Positions 9,947-19,193 of a stretch of 64,000 nt of DNA are shown piece after piece (position 1 is the stretch's first letter; each line of letters starts with the position of its first letter). A program made the position numbers and the translations under genes. Source of the stretch: an uncultured Bacteroides sp. (GTDB taxonomy: Bacteria; Bacteroidota; Bacteroidia; Bacteroidales; Bacteroidaceae); NCBI RefSeq assembly GCF_910585845.1, contig NZ_CAJUHF010000017.1, positions 1-64,000 of the forward strand. Direction: 5' to 3'. The notes beneath the pieces were generated by a model. The model ran no database searches, was not told where the DNA came from, and worked only from the letters and a program-made list of their open reading frames with translations.

Positions 9947-10855
9947 ATGGAAGAATATAAATTGAGCCATCTGAAGGAACTCGAGGCAGAGTCCATTCAT
10001 ATCATCCGTGAGGTGGCTGCGGAATTTGAGAACCCGGTGATGCTTTATAGTATAGGTAAAGACTCCTCGGTGATGGTCCGCCTTGCCGAAAAGGCGTTCT
10101 ATCCCGGCAAGGTGCCTTTCCCCTTGATGCACATCGACTCGAAGTGGAAGTTTAAAGAGATGATCCAGTTCCGTGACGAGTATGCCAAGCAGCATGGTTG
10201 GAATCTGATTGTGGAAAGCAACATGGAAGCCTTCAATGCCGGAGTGGGACCTTTCACCCACGGCAGCAAGGTGCACACGGACCTGATGAAGACAAAGGCT
10301 CTGCTGAATGCGCTGGACAAGTATAAGTTTGATGCCGCTTTCGGCGGTGCGCGCCGCGACGAGGAGAAGTCGCGTGCCAAGGAGCGTATCTATTCCTTCC
10401 GCGACCGCTTCCATCAGTGGGACCCCAAGAACCAGCGTCCGGAGTTGTGGGATATATACAATGCCCGCGTGCATAAAGGCGAGAGCATCCGCGTGTTCCC
10501 GTTGAGCAACTGGACGGAGCTGGACATCTGGCAGTACATCCGGCTGGAGAACATTCCCATTGTTCCGCTGTATTATGCCAAGGAGCGTCCTTGCGTGGAG
10601 ATAGACGGCAACCTCATCATGGCGGACGACGACCGCCTGCCCGAAACGTATCGCGACCAGATTCAGATGAAGATGGTGCGTTTCCGTACGTTGGGCTGCT
10701 GGCCCCTGACCGGTGCCGTAGAGAGCGATGCCGATACCATCGAGAAGATTGTGGAAGAGATGATGACCACCACCAAGAGCGAGCGGACTACCCGTGTCAT
10801 TGACTTTGATCAGGAAGCCAGCATGGAGCAGAAGAAACGTGAAGGCTACTTCTAA
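9947..10855 (+). CDS. cysD: Sulfate adenylyltransferase subunit 2 CysD
   Basis: The start at 9947 (MEEYKLSHLKELEAESI) gives 302 residues, the usual CysD length; an upstream in-frame start would overlap cysC and add unrelated residues. It has the N-type ATP pyrophosphatase loop YSIGKDSSVM, the FGGARRDEEKSRAKERIYSF segment and the C-terminal RTTRVIDFDQEASMEQKKREGYF tail. With CysN it forms APS from ATP and sulfate. Confidence 0.95.
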   Translation: MEEYKLSHLKELEAESIHIIREVAAEFENPVMLYSIGKDSSVMVRLAEKAFYPGKVPFPLMHIDSKWKFKEMIQFRDEYAKQHGWNLIVESNMEAFNAGVGPFTHGSKVHTDLMKTKALLNALDKYKFDAAFGGARRDEEKSRAKERIYSFRDRFHQWDPKNQRPELWDIYNARVHKGESIRVFPLSNWTELDIWQYIRLENIPIVPLYYAKERPCVEIDGNLIMADDDRLPETYRDQIQMKMVRFRTLGCWPLTGAVESDADTIEKIVEEMMTTTKSERTTRVIDFDQEASMEQKKREGYF

Positions 10856-11006
10856 GGAATGATGGAGGATCATGATTTAGGAATGGAGGATCATGGTTTA
10901 AGAATGAAAAACGAAAAGCTGAGGTTTAGGGGCTTAAACCTGAACTTTAGCACTCTAAAGGTTAACTTTAGGAAGAATAAAGGTGAGAATTAAAATGTAA
11001 TATACG
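10856..11006. repeat. cysD-cysN spacer with short direct and dyad repeats
   Basis: The 151-bp gap holds two tandem ~21-bp units containing TGGAGGATCATG (10863-10905), then a cluster of TAAAGGT/ACTTTAG-type motifs (10922-10972). The latter resemble arrays elsewhere in the window (32.4-32.55, 55.9 and 59.4-59.75 kb). No gene is seen. Confidence 0.6.
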
Positions 11007-12470
11007 ATGGAGAATAACTCTAAATTAGATATTAAGGCCTTTTTGGATAAGGATGAACAGAAAGATCTGCTTCGTTTCTTGACGGCAGGTTCGGTGGACG
11101 ATGGTAAATCCACATTGATCGGACGCCTGTTGTTTGATAGCAAGAAACTGTATGAAGACCAGTTGGATGCGTTGGAACGCGATAGCAAACGAATGGGAAA
11201 TGCAGGCGACCATATTGACTACGCCCTGTTGCTGGACGGACTGAAAGCCGAACGCGAACAAGGCATCACGATTGACGTGGCATACCGTTATTTCTCGACC
11301 AACAACCGTAAGTTCATCATTGCCGATACGCCGGGACATGAGCAGTATACGCGCAATATGATTACCGGCGGTTCGACGGCAAATCTGGCAGTGATTCTTG
11401 TCGATGCACGCACGGGCGTTATCACACAGACGCGTCGGCACTCTTTCTTGGTATCTCTGTTGGGCATCAAGCATGTAGTGCTTGCCGTAAACAAGATGGA
11501 CCTGGTCGATTTCTCGGAAGAACGCTTCAACGAGATTGTGAGCGAATATATGACGTTTATTGCCCCGCTGGGCATTCCGGATGTAACGTGCATCCCCTTG
11601 TCGGCACTCGATGGAGACAATGTGGTGGAGAAGTCCGAGCGTACTCCTTGGTACAAGGGCATTTCCTTGCTCGATTTCCTGGAGACGGTGCATATCGACA
11701 ACGACCATAATCTGGAGGACTTCCGTTTCCCCGTACAGTATGTATTGCGTCCTAACCTCGACTTCCGTGGATTCTGCGGCAAGGTGGCATCGGGCGTCAT
11801 GCGCAAGGGTGCGGAAGTGATGGCACTGCCTTCGGGAAAGAAGTCGCGTATCAAGAGCATCGTTACCTACGACGGCGAGTTGGAATATGCTTTCCCGCCC
11901 CAGTCGGTGACTGTTACGCTGGAAGACGAGATTGACGTGTCGAGAGGTGAGATGCTGGTCTATCCGGACAATCTGCCTGTGGTCGACCGTAACTTCGAAG
12001 CAATGCTGGTGTGGATGGACGAGGAACCGATGGATTTCAGCAAGTCCTTCTTCATCAAGCAGACCACCAACCTGAGCCGTTCGCGCATAGACAGCATCAA
12101 GTATAAGGTGGATGTCAATACGATGGAGCACTTGTCCGTAGACAATGGCAAACTGACCGCTGACACGCTGCCCATGCAGCTGAACCAGATTGCGAGGGTA
12201 GTGCTTACGACTGCCAAGGAGCTGTTCTTCGATCCTTATCAGAAGAACAAGGCTACAGGCGCCTTCATCCTGATAGACCCTATCACCAACAATACCAGTG
12301 CCGTCGGAATGATCATTGACAGGGTAGAGGATAAAGACATGCATCTTTCTGCCGACCTCCCTGTGCTGGATCTGCCTAAGTTGGGCATCGCTTCCGAGCA
12401 TTATGAGGCTATAGAAAAGGCTGTGAAGGACTTGGAACGCCAGGGAATTTCGGTAGTGATAAAGCGTTGA
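11007..12470 (+). CDS. cysN: Sulfate adenylyltransferase subunit 1 CysN (GTPase)
   Basis: An EF-Tu-like GTPase of 487 residues. G1 is AGSVDDGKSTLIGRLL (about residues 27-42), the switch region DTPGHEQYTRNM follows near 105, and NKMD near 160. Beta-barrel domains 2 and 3 follow. GTP hydrolysis drives CysD-catalysed APS formation. There is no C-terminal APS-kinase fusion, which agrees with the separate cysC. Confidence 0.94.
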   Translation: MENNSKLDIKAFLDKDEQKDLLRFLTAGSVDDGKSTLIGRLLFDSKKLYEDQLDALERDSKRMGNAGDHIDYALLLDGLKAEREQGITIDVAYRYFSTNNRKFIIADTPGHEQYTRNMITGGSTANLAVILVDARTGVITQTRRHSFLVSLLGIKHVVLAVNKMDLVDFSEERFNEIVSEYMTFIAPLGIPDVTCIPLSALDGDNVVEKSERTPWYKGISLLDFLETVHIDNDHNLEDFRFPVQYVLRPNLDFRGFCGKVASGVMRKGAEVMALPSGKKSRIKSIVTYDGELEYAFPPQSVTVTLEDEIDVSRGEMLVYPDNLPVVDRNFEAMLVWMDEEPMDFSKSFFIKQTTNLSRSRIDSIKYKVDVNTMEHLSVDNGKLTADTLPMQLNQIARVVLTTAKELFFDPYQKNKATGAFILIDPITNNTSAVGMIIDRVEDKDMHLSADLPVLDLPKLGIASEHYEAIEKAVKDLERQGISVVIKR

Positions 12471-12560
12471 CCGCCAACTGTTGGCTATTCACAGTCAGCT
12501 CTTGACGATAAAATGTAAATTTTCATTTTTCAACTTTTAAAATTCAATTTTTCAACTATA

Positions 12561-13670
12561 ATGGGCTTACTTGAGTTTAACAAACTTCCTATAAACACAC
12601 TGGTAGGTGCTGATTGGAAAACGTTTAAAGCCGTGACGCAAGGGCGTGAGATCGATCCGGCTTATAAGAGCAAATATCGCCTGACCAAAGCGGTGTGCCG
12701 GTTGCTCTCTGTGCTGGCTCCTTTGCAGGACAAGCGATATGAAAAGTTGCTGGCATCACAGACGCTGGAGCATGATCCGGTGTTCATCCTCGGTCACTGG
12801 CGCAGCGGGACAACCTTTGTGCACAATGTGCTTTCGTGCGACAAGCACTTCGGCTACAACACCACCTATCAGACGGTATTCCCGCATCTGATGATGTGGG
12901 GACAGCCTTTCTTCAAGAAAAACATGAGTTGGCTGATGCCGGACAAGCGTCCTACGGACAATATGGAGCTTGCTGTAGACTTGCCGCAAGAAGAGGAGTT
13001 CGCGCTGGCAAATATGATGCCTTACACGTATTATAATTTCTGGTTCCTGCCGAAGTACCAGCAGGAGTATGCGGACAAGTATCTGCTTTTCGACGACATC
13101 ACGGAGGAGGAACTGAAGGTATTTGAAGAGGTATTTCTTAAGCTGATCAAAATCTCGTTGTGGAACACGCACGGCACACAGTTCCTGAGCAAGAATCCTC
13201 CGCACACCGGGCGCGTGAAGGAGTTGGTAAAGATGTTCCCCAATGCCAAGTTCATTTATCTGGTGCGCAATCCATACACGGTATTCGAGAGTACGCGCAG
13301 TTTCTTCACGAACACGATTCAACCGCTGAAGTTGCAGGACATCAGCAACGAAGAGTTGGAGAGCAACATCCTTTCCATCTATGCCAAACTCTATCACAAG
13401 TACGAGGCGGAGAAATCGTGCATTCCTGCCGGCAATCTGATAGAGGTCAAGTTCGAGGACTTCGAAGCCGATGCGATGGGCATGACTGAGCGCATCTATA
13501 GGGAATTGTCTATTCCGGGCTTCGAGGAAGCACGTGCTGCCATTGAGAAGTACGTGGGCGGAAAGAAAGGCTACAAGAAGAATAAATATAAATATGATGA
13601 ACGTACGGTGAAGCTGGTGCAGGACAACTGGCGTTTTGCGTTGGAACAGTGGAACTATAGTGTTGAATAA
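12561..13670 (+). CDS. PAPS-dependent sulfotransferase
   Basis: A 369-residue cytosolic protein with the 5'-phosphosulfate loop FILGHWRSGTTFVHN (about residues 75-89) and the 3'-phosphate motif YLVRNPYTVFESTRSFF (about 233-250). These are the two PAPS-binding elements of P-loop sulfotransferases. It transfers sulfate from PAPS to an unidentified acceptor. The neighbours supply PAPS (CysC/D/N) and remove PAP (CysQ). The order cysQ-permease-cysC-cysD-cysN-sulfotransferase matches, from memory, the B. thetaiotaomicron cluster whose sulfotransferase (BT_0416) sulfates cholesterol and other sterols, so a sterol acceptor is a reasonable inference. Confidence 0.88.
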   Translation: MGLLEFNKLPINTLVGADWKTFKAVTQGREIDPAYKSKYRLTKAVCRLLSVLAPLQDKRYEKLLASQTLEHDPVFILGHWRSGTTFVHNVLSCDKHFGYNTTYQTVFPHLMMWGQPFFKKNMSWLMPDKRPTDNMELAVDLPQEEEFALANMMPYTYYNFWFLPKYQQEYADKYLLFDDITEEELKVFEEVFLKLIKISLWNTHGTQFLSKNPPHTGRVKELVKMFPNAKFIYLVRNPYTVFESTRSFFTNTIQPLKLQDISNEELESNILSIYAKLYHKYEAEKSCIPAGNLIEVKFEDFEADAMGMTERIYRELSIPGFEEARAAIEKYVGGKKGYKKNKYKYDERTVKLVQDNWRFALEQWNYSVE

Positions 13671-13683
13671 TTTACGATTGACG

Positions 13684-14652
13684 ATGCAGAAGAAAATTTG
13701 TATGTATGGTTTGCTATCCGCTTTCCTGTGTTGTTGCGGAGTGGCCTCTGCACAGCAGCATACTGTGGAGATGATTCCATTCGGTAACATGGACCAGTGG
13801 GTAGACCGGCAGATTAAGGAGTCGGGTATTATCGGTGGTGCATTGAAGAATGTATATGCCATCGGACCGACCACAACGATTACTGACAATAAGGTGTATA
13901 AGAACATGGGCGGTTCGCCGTGGGCATCTTCCAACGTGATGGCGCGTGTGGCAGGCATTACCAAGACGAACACTTCCGTCTTTCCGGAGAAGCGCGATGG
14001 GGGGTACTGTGCCCGCATGGACACCCGCATGGAGAGCGTGAAGGTGTTCGGCCTTGTAGACATTACGGTGCTTGCCGCCGGCTCTATCTTCTTGGGAGAG
14101 GTGCACGAGCCTATCAAAGGGACAAAGAATCCGCAGAAGATGCTGAATTCCGGCATCCCTTTCACCAAGAAACCCATAGCTATCCAGTTCGACTATAAAG
14201 TGAAGATGTCCGATCGTGAGAAGCGTATCCGTGCCACCGGTTTCAGCCGCATCACCGACGTGGATGGCAAAGACTATCCGGAGGTGAATCTTTTCCTGCA
14301 GAAGCGTTGGGAAGATAAAGACGGCAACATATTTGCCAAGCGTGTGGGTACGATGGTCGTACGTTATGATACGACTACTCCCGATTGGCATAACAATGCC
14401 ACTTATTCCATCATGTATGGTGACATATCGGGCGATCCCGCCTATAAGGCGCACATGATGCGGCTTCAGGTAGAAGAGCGCTATGCGCTCAACAGCAAGG
14501 GTGAGAGCGTGCCTGTCAAAGAAGTGGCATGGGGAACAGCGGATGACGTGCCTACGCATCTGGTGTTGCAGTTCACTTCCAGTCATGGAGGCGCGTATAT
14601 CGGTTCTCCGGGCAATACGCTCTGGATTGACAACGTGAAGCTGGTCTATTGA
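13684..14652 (+). CDS. Secreted PCMD-like protein linked to the sulfation operon
   Basis: The start at 13684 gives a signal peptide (MQKKICMYGLLSAFLCCCGVASAQ) and 322 residues, 13 bp after the sulfotransferase stop; an earlier in-frame start would overlap the previous gene. The body is beta-rich and ends SPGNTLWIDNVKLVY, which resembles the 'putative carbohydrate metabolism domain' (PCMD, PF13201) found in many Bacteroides outer-surface proteins. Tight linkage suggests it serves the sulfation pathway, perhaps by handling substrate or product in the periplasm. That is inference only. Confidence 0.7.
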   Translation: MQKKICMYGLLSAFLCCCGVASAQQHTVEMIPFGNMDQWVDRQIKESGIIGGALKNVYAIGPTTTITDNKVYKNMGGSPWASSNVMARVAGITKTNTSVFPEKRDGGYCARMDTRMESVKVFGLVDITVLAAGSIFLGEVHEPIKGTKNPQKMLNSGIPFTKKPIAIQFDYKVKMSDREKRIRATGFSRITDVDGKDYPEVNLFLQKRWEDKDGNIFAKRVGTMVVRYDTTTPDWHNNATYSIMYGDISGDPAYKAHMMRLQVEERYALNSKGESVPVKEVAWGTADDVPTHLVLQFTSSHGGAYIGSPGNTLWIDNVKLVY

Positions 14653-14741
14653 TTCACCACCTGTGAGAGAAAGTCACGTTCGGAGACACGTATAAGTATG
14701 TCTTTACGGCAAACAAGAACTGATTGATAAATATTTGTTTG

Positions 14742-14788
14742 AACGATGCTATATTGTTCTGTTCATAGAACATTAGCATCGTTTTTTT
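14742..14788 (+). terminator. Intrinsic terminator of the sulfation operon
   Basis: AACGATGCTA (14742-14751) pairs with TAGCATCGTT (14774-14783). An inner TGTTCT/AGAACA stem extends it, and a T-run follows (14782-14788). Confidence 0.9.
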
Positions 14789-14794
14789 GTAGTC

Positions 14795-15541
14795 TTATTT
14801 CAGATACACCTTATAAGATAATCCGCCGCTGAAGTATCTCATCTTCTGCATTTCTGCCTGTATATGCAGGTGGTTGAACAGCAGGTAGGTGAAACCGCAG
14901 GCAAAATCCTTGGAATCATATTCTGCGATAAGCCTTAGCTGCGGATGGAACGACGGGTTATAGGTGATGCCTGCTGCCACTCCGTTCAGTTTATATTCTT
15001 TTCGTTGATTATACAGGTAGGAGAGGTGCAGTCCGATCTCTTCCCTGCCTATTGGCAGATGCTTGGTTGCGGCAATGAAGAAACGACTGTAGTATCCGTT
15101 TCCTTTCTTTGTAGCGAACTCACCACCGCCCGATGAGGTGAACGGGTCGGATGTACCCAATACCACGGCAGGCATGTATTTCCAGAATTGTCCTTCCTCC
15201 AGAGCACGCAGCCGGACAGAGAAATACCTGTCTTGATTCGTAAATCCTGAATAGCCGTATGGTTTCAGCCCCAATGCCTCTGCCTTGAAGAGCGTGCATG
15301 TGTATGCCACTTCCAGCCAGGGGAAGAAAGTTATGTTCAGGAAGTAGTTGTAGGTATGATAATACCACGTGGGAGGGGTCAACTCTTTGTTCATGAAGTT
15401 TCCGCCAATCATGAAAGTCTTGTCACGTTGCATTTCCGCGGAAGGAGCATGTAATAATCCGGTTGTACCGTACGTCATTTGTGCGGAAAGCATAGAGGGA
15501 ACGAAAACCAACAAAACGATAAGGAACAGTTTGAACTTCAT
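14795..15541 (-). CDS. Short YjbH-like outer-membrane protein, left cassette
   Basis: The start at 15541 gives a signal peptide (MKFKLFLIVLLVFVPSMLSAQ) and 248 residues. The sequence (MTYGTTGLLHAPSAEMQRDKT, FFPWLEVAYTCTLF, QLRLIAEYDSKDF) resembles the YjbH family of outer-membrane beta-barrel-like proteins linked to exopolysaccharide. It has a close paralogue at 22896-23654, about three-quarters identical by eye. It is last in the left cassette, beyond a hairpin terminator that follows the OmpA-like gene, so it may need read-through. Confidence 0.75.
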   Translation of the reverse strand: MKFKLFLIVLLVFVPSMLSAQMTYGTTGLLHAPSAEMQRDKTFMIGGNFMNKELTPPTWYYHTYNYFLNITFFPWLEVAYTCTLFKAEALGLKPYGYSGFTNQDRYFSVRLRALEEGQFWKYMPAVVLGTSDPFTSSGGGEFATKKGNGYYSRFFIAATKHLPIGREEIGLHLSYLYNQRKEYKLNGVAAGITYNPSFHPQLRLIAEYDSKDFACGFTYLLFNHLHIQAEMQKMRYFSGGLSYKVYLK

Positions 15542-15596
15542 CTTTAGAAAAATAGTTTCGGGCATTGTGACAGCCCTGTGTATGGACTTATATTTT

Positions 15597-15632
15597 AAAA
15601 AAGAAGGCGTCCGGTTATTTTCAGACGCCTTC
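15597..15632 (-). terminator. Terminator after the left OmpA-like gene
   Basis: GAAGGCGTC (15603-15611) and GACGCCTTC (15624-15632) form a perfect 9-bp stem. Read on the minus strand it is followed by TTTTTT (15597-15602). It separates the OmpA-like gene from the short YjbH-like gene. Confidence 0.85.
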
Positions 15633-15667
15633 ATCTTTGGAGCATTCTCAGTGACCTGAGTATTATC

Positions 15668-16834
15668 TTATTCCAGAATTACTACACGGTTCAGATAGTT
15701 CCTACCGAACATGTTTGCAGTACCGCCGAAGCCAACGAGTTCGAGCTGATCTTTGTCAACGCCTTCCTTGATCAATGCGTCGTAAACAGCCTGAGCACGT
15801 TTTTCAGACAGTTTCTGGTTCCAAGAAGCGCTACCCGTAGCCTTGTCAGCATAACCGGCAACTTTGTACTTCTTGTCGGGGTTAGCCTTAAGGATCTTGG
15901 CAGCCAACTGGATGTTGACCATACCGTAATCGTCGATACGTGCGCTACCGATTTTGAAGAAGATGGCGCGAGGACCGGCAACTTCGATTTCCTTAACAAC
16001 TTCCTTCGTCACAGGCTTAGCGTTAGCCAGAGCGTTCTTAGCGTTAGCCAAGTCTGCCTGAGCCTGTGCAAGCTCGCTTCTGTACTTGTTCACTTCTCTG
16101 TTGATGGCATCTTGGTCTACACTGGCATTAGAGATGAATTTCTTTCCACCGAATGTGTAGATTGCACCGATGTTCAAACGGGCTGTAGATTCTGCTTTGC
16201 GGCAGTCGCTTCCATTACCGAAGATAGAAGGAGTAACGCCATAGCGACCTTCCAATGTGAGGGCAAGCTTGTTTGAGAGGTTAAAACCTAATCCCAAACC
16301 GACAGTTGCACCTACACGGGCTTTAGCACCGTGTGCAGCGAAAACAGATTCCGGAGTCAGGGTAACGTCAGTTTTTCCACCACCTTCAGGCAATGTAATA
16401 TTTTCATCACCTTTAAAAACAATAGCACCGTCTACTGCAGAAGCAATGTTCATAGTCGGACCACCGAATACATACACATCTACTGCACGATTCACGTTCT
16501 TGTTGCCGAAGAGGCTGTTCAGGTTCAACATTGCATCCAAGTTGATTTCGCCGAACTTCTTGCAATACTTGCTATAGCCATTGTCTTGTTTTTCCAAGCT
16601 CTGCCATGCACCGCTCACAACACCACGGATACCCCAAGTCGGAGTCAGATATTTACCAACCTGAAGGTTGATGTTGAGAGTCGGTGAGTTAAGACCATCG
16701 TTCAAGACAGTCATAGCTCCTACGCCGCCACCGATAAATATATTATCGCTTGCTTTCTGCTTCTCTTGTGCATTAACCGTAACTGCATTTGTACCAGCCA
16801 AGAGAAGAGATAATAGTAAAAATCTATATTTCAT
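15668..16834 (-). CDS. OmpA-family outer-membrane protein, left cassette
   Basis: The start at 16834 gives a signal peptide (MKYRFLLLSLLLAGTNAVTVNAQ) and 388 residues. An N-terminal OmpA-type beta-barrel region is followed by a coiled linker (NREVNKYRSELAQAQADLANA) and a C-terminal OmpA-like peptidoglycan-binding domain (IFFKIGSARIDDYGMVNIQL, SEKRAQAVYDALIKEGV). The paralogue at 23713-24906 is almost identical over the last ~145 residues (about 93 % at DNA level by eye) but diverges in the barrel. Probable role: anchored surface or porin-like protein. Confidence 0.88.
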   Translation of the reverse strand: MKYRFLLLSLLLAGTNAVTVNAQEKQKASDNIFIGGGVGAMTVLNDGLNSPTLNINLQVGKYLTPTWGIRGVVSGAWQSLEKQDNGYSKYCKKFGEINLDAMLNLNSLFGNKNVNRAVDVYVFGGPTMNIASAVDGAIVFKGDENITLPEGGGKTDVTLTPESVFAAHGAKARVGATVGLGLGFNLSNKLALTLEGRYGVTPSIFGNGSDCRKAESTARLNIGAIYTFGGKKFISNASVDQDAINREVNKYRSELAQAQADLANAKNALANAKPVTKEVVKEIEVAGPRAIFFKIGSARIDDYGMVNIQLAAKILKANPDKKYKVAGYADKATGSASWNQKLSEKRAQAVYDALIKEGVDKDQLELVGFGGTANMFGRNYLNRVVILE

Positions 16835-16895
16835 TTTCTTTTTCTCAGATAAATAATACATTTTTTAGAAAGGCAATCTGTGAAAGCCCGTTCAT

Positions 16896-17861
16896 TTATT
16901 TACCACCGATACCACCACCAGCGTTACCGCCATTGCCGTGACCATGACCGTGACCGTGATCGATTTCTACGCCTTCAGCAGTCGGTTTGATGTCTGTCTT
17001 AGCAACTTGCAGTTGTTCACCTTCTACAGAGTATTTCTTACCAGCTACGGCTGTGGAGAAAGTTACCTTGTAAACATCTGATGTAGTTTCAATAGCAAAT
17101 ATTACAGACTTGGCGGCATCCGTCAATGTGAAGGTTACCGGTTGTGTCTTAGTGTTCGGAGTTGTAGGCAATGCATTGATTGTAGTACGAAGGTTGTTTT
17201 TTGCAATGTTCAAATTAGCTAATGCTTCTTCACCCTCACCTGCGCGAGTCTCAATTTCGTCTGGACCTTTCAGAGCTTCAACGGCTTTTAAAAGTTCTAT
17301 TTTTTGTTCTGCAGTGTAGAACGTACCAGTAGGAACTTGTACATCAATCGTATAAGGCTTGTTTGCTTCATACTCACCAGCATAAGTTTTTGTATCGTTG
17401 TCTACTTTTGTTCCACCTTCTACCTTATCTTCTTCACTTGGTGTAGGAATTTCAACAGGTGCTTCTACAGCAGACAATACAAAACTAACAGGAATAATAC
17501 TGTAAGTACCTTCGGCCGGTGCAGGAACATTTACAGTCTTAACCACTGTGTTATAACCGTCTTTTTCAGCAGTAATAGTAAATTGTGCGGCTGCCTCAAA
17601 TTCCAAAGTTGTTACATTTTCATCAAGTGGTTTTCCATCCTTTGAAAACTTAACCTCCAACGTGTTTCCACTTGCTGAGGTTGCACTCAGAGTTACTGCG
17701 ACTTTTCCGACTTTTACTACCGGTGTCGTAATGTTAATAGGAGGAACTTCTATGCTGAAATCTTCCTTTTCGCAACCAGCCAGTGTAAAACCAGCTACAA
17801 TAGTCAAGGCCAATGCTCCTTTAGCATAGAGGCCATTTAAAAAACTTTTCTTTTTCATCAC
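16896..17861 (-). CDS. Lipoprotein with a His-Gly repeat tail, left cassette
   Basis: A 321-residue protein with a lipoprotein signal (ALTIVAGFTLAGCEKED). Its first half looks like repeated Ig-like or PEGA-type modules (KVGKVAVTLSATSASGNTLEVKF; AAQFTITAEKDGYNTVVKTV). It may belong to the Bacteroides DUF3869 group, which I cannot confirm. The C-terminus is a striking HGHGHGHGNGGNAGGGIGGK tail, a possible metal-binding segment. It lies between the long YjbH-like gene (9-bp gap) and the OmpA-like gene. The counterpart in the right cassette has the same tail but otherwise little identity. Confidence 0.7.
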   Translation of the reverse strand: MMKKKSFLNGLYAKGALALTIVAGFTLAGCEKEDFSIEVPPINITTPVVKVGKVAVTLSATSASGNTLEVKFSKDGKPLDENVTTLEFEAAAQFTITAEKDGYNTVVKTVNVPAPAEGTYSIIPVSFVLSAVEAPVEIPTPSEEDKVEGGTKVDNDTKTYAGEYEANKPYTIDVQVPTGTFYTAEQKIELLKAVEALKGPDEIETRAGEGEEALANLNIAKNNLRTTINALPTTPNTKTQPVTFTLTDAAKSVIFAIETTSDVYKVTFSTAVAGKKYSVEGEQLQVAKTDIKPTAEGVEIDHGHGHGHGNGGNAGGGIGGK

Positions 17862-17870
17862 AAATAAAAA

Positions 17871-19118
17871 TTAAAAATTTAGTAATTCTGATTTAATAAA
17901 ATATGGATTATATTGATTCCTTTTCAGCACATTATCATCAGCCCTTGTGTATGGCATCAGATAATATTTTGATTCATTTCCTGCATTATAACTTATTCCA
18001 GTTCCAAATCCGGTAGATACTCTTGGCCAATATCCGTGCCGTTTATATCGATAGGGTGGAAGTGCAACAGAGATTTTGAATCCACCGTTGGACTTTGCCT
18101 TATCCGACTTTTCTGCATAAAAGCCAACTGCCGCATATCTGAAATATCTTATCATTTCAAATTTCACTCCTACATCTTTTAATAAGTACTGTTCTGCCCG
18201 GAGTTTGAACTCCGTATTAAACTTAGTCCAATAGAAATTGCCTCCAACAGACCAATACCATCTTGTCTCTCCGTTGTAGCGGAAGGAACTGAAATCATTG
18301 AAGTATCCTATCCCTACTAATCCGGCTTTACCTTCCAACGAAAAACGCTCGTCTTTCAACGGATGGAATGCACTCACCTCCGCTCCGTAGCAATTGGTGT
18401 CGAACACACCCACTACTGCTTTCAACCATATATTATGTGGCAACCGCACGCTCTGATCCAAAGTCAGATATCCCCATCTGATATTTTCTTGGGCGCCTCT
18501 ATATCCGTCGTTGTATGCCGGAAATATAACCTGAGCTGTGAATTTGGCACCTTTCCATAACGAAATCTCAACTGCCGGACTTATTTCCAAACATGCCTGA
18601 TAGATTTGCGTTATGATCAGATTCTTGAAATAGAGCTGCGGATATACCAAAATGTCTACCTTAAACAAAGAGCTATTTTCTTTTTTTACTTTCCGTATCC
18701 GTTTCCACGTTCCTCCCAGGTCGTAACTGACATCCCAATCCTTGCGGCTGGCTTCGGGAACAGTATCACCGATTATCGGTTTGTAATAAAGAGAAACTTG
18801 AGGTACATTGTTGTCAAGAACAATTATCCGACATGGCTTTTTGTCCGGTAAACCCATCTCCTGAATGACATCCACAGCCTTACCAATACCGACACCATTC
18901 AGGCGGTATGCCGAGTTTTCCAACACATATACCCGTTCTTTATCGTCCTCTGTCCACCCTACATTCTCAAATCCCATCTCCACTAAAGCATTTACTACAT
19001 CTTCCCCTGTTTGGCAAATTCCTTTTAACGGAAGCAAACAGAATAAAAAGAGCGCTGCACATCGTGCTATAGCTTTAATAGTTAGACACTTTATCATGTT
19101 AGAGTTTATATACCTCAT
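17871..19118 (-). CDS. Long YjbH-like outer-membrane protein, left cassette (intact copy)
   Basis: A 415-residue protein with a signal peptide in its first ~36 residues (IARCAALFLFCLLPLKGICQ). A periplasmic N-terminal domain (DVVNALVEMGFENVGWTEDD) is followed by alternating beta segments ending YNPYFIKSELLNF, compatible with a YjbH-type barrel. The 19118 start has a GGAG site just upstream and lies about 45 bp from a consensus promoter. Codons from G89 (GLPDKKPCRIIVLDNN) coincide with a 52-bp DNA sequence present inverted at 20886-20937, where the paralogous gene begins headless. Promoter, signal peptide and the first ~87 codons therefore lie inside a putative invertible segment. Confidence 0.8.
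   Translation of the reverse strand: MRYINSNMIKCLTIKAIARCAALFLFCLLPLKGICQTGEDVVNALVEMGFENVGWTEDDKERVYVLENSAYRLNGVGIGKAVDVIQEMGLPDKKPCRIIVLDNNVPQVSLYYKPIIGDTVPEASRKDWDVSYDLGGTWKRIRKVKKENSSLFKVDILVYPQLYFKNLIITQIYQACLEISPAVEISLWKGAKFTAQVIFPAYNDGYRGAQENIRWGYLTLDQSVRLPHNIWLKAVVGVFDTNCYGAEVSAFHPLKDERFSLEGKAGLVGIGYFNDFSSFRYNGETRWYWSVGGNFYWTKFNTEFKLRAEQYLLKDVGVKFEMIRYFRYAAVGFYAEKSDKAKSNGGFKISVALPPYRYKRHGYWPRVSTGFGTGISYNAGNESKYYLMPYTRADDNVLKRNQYNPYFIKSELLNF
18805..18856 (-). repeat. 52-bp inverted repeat, left arm (putative recombinase site inside the YjbH-like gene)
   Basis: Perfectly identical over 52 bp, in inverted orientation, to 20886-20937. Identity falls to ordinary paralogue divergence immediately on one side and to no similarity on the other. 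Inside is a short dyad: ATTGTT, spacer CTTGAC, AACAAT, the layout expected of a tyrosine-recombinase core. Confidence 0.9.
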
Positions 19119-19162
19119 CTTTTTCTCCTAATTTTCGCATCCCAATGACACAAAATATGGTG

Positions 19163-19193
19163 CAAAAATAGACACATTTTTAATAATACCAAA
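19163..19193 (-). promoter_or_regulatory. Consensus Bacteroides promoter of the left cassette
   Basis: On the minus strand: TTTG (19193-19190), exactly 19 nt, then TATTTTTG (19170-19163). This is a full match to TTTG-N19-TAnnTTTG, about 45 bp before the long YjbH-like start. It lies inside the putative invertible segment and is the only strong promoter found for either cassette. Confidence 0.85.

Noticed and set aside
11025..12401. Long minus-strand frame opposite cysN
   Set aside because: It is antisense to a strongly conserved GTPase, with no start context or recognisable product.
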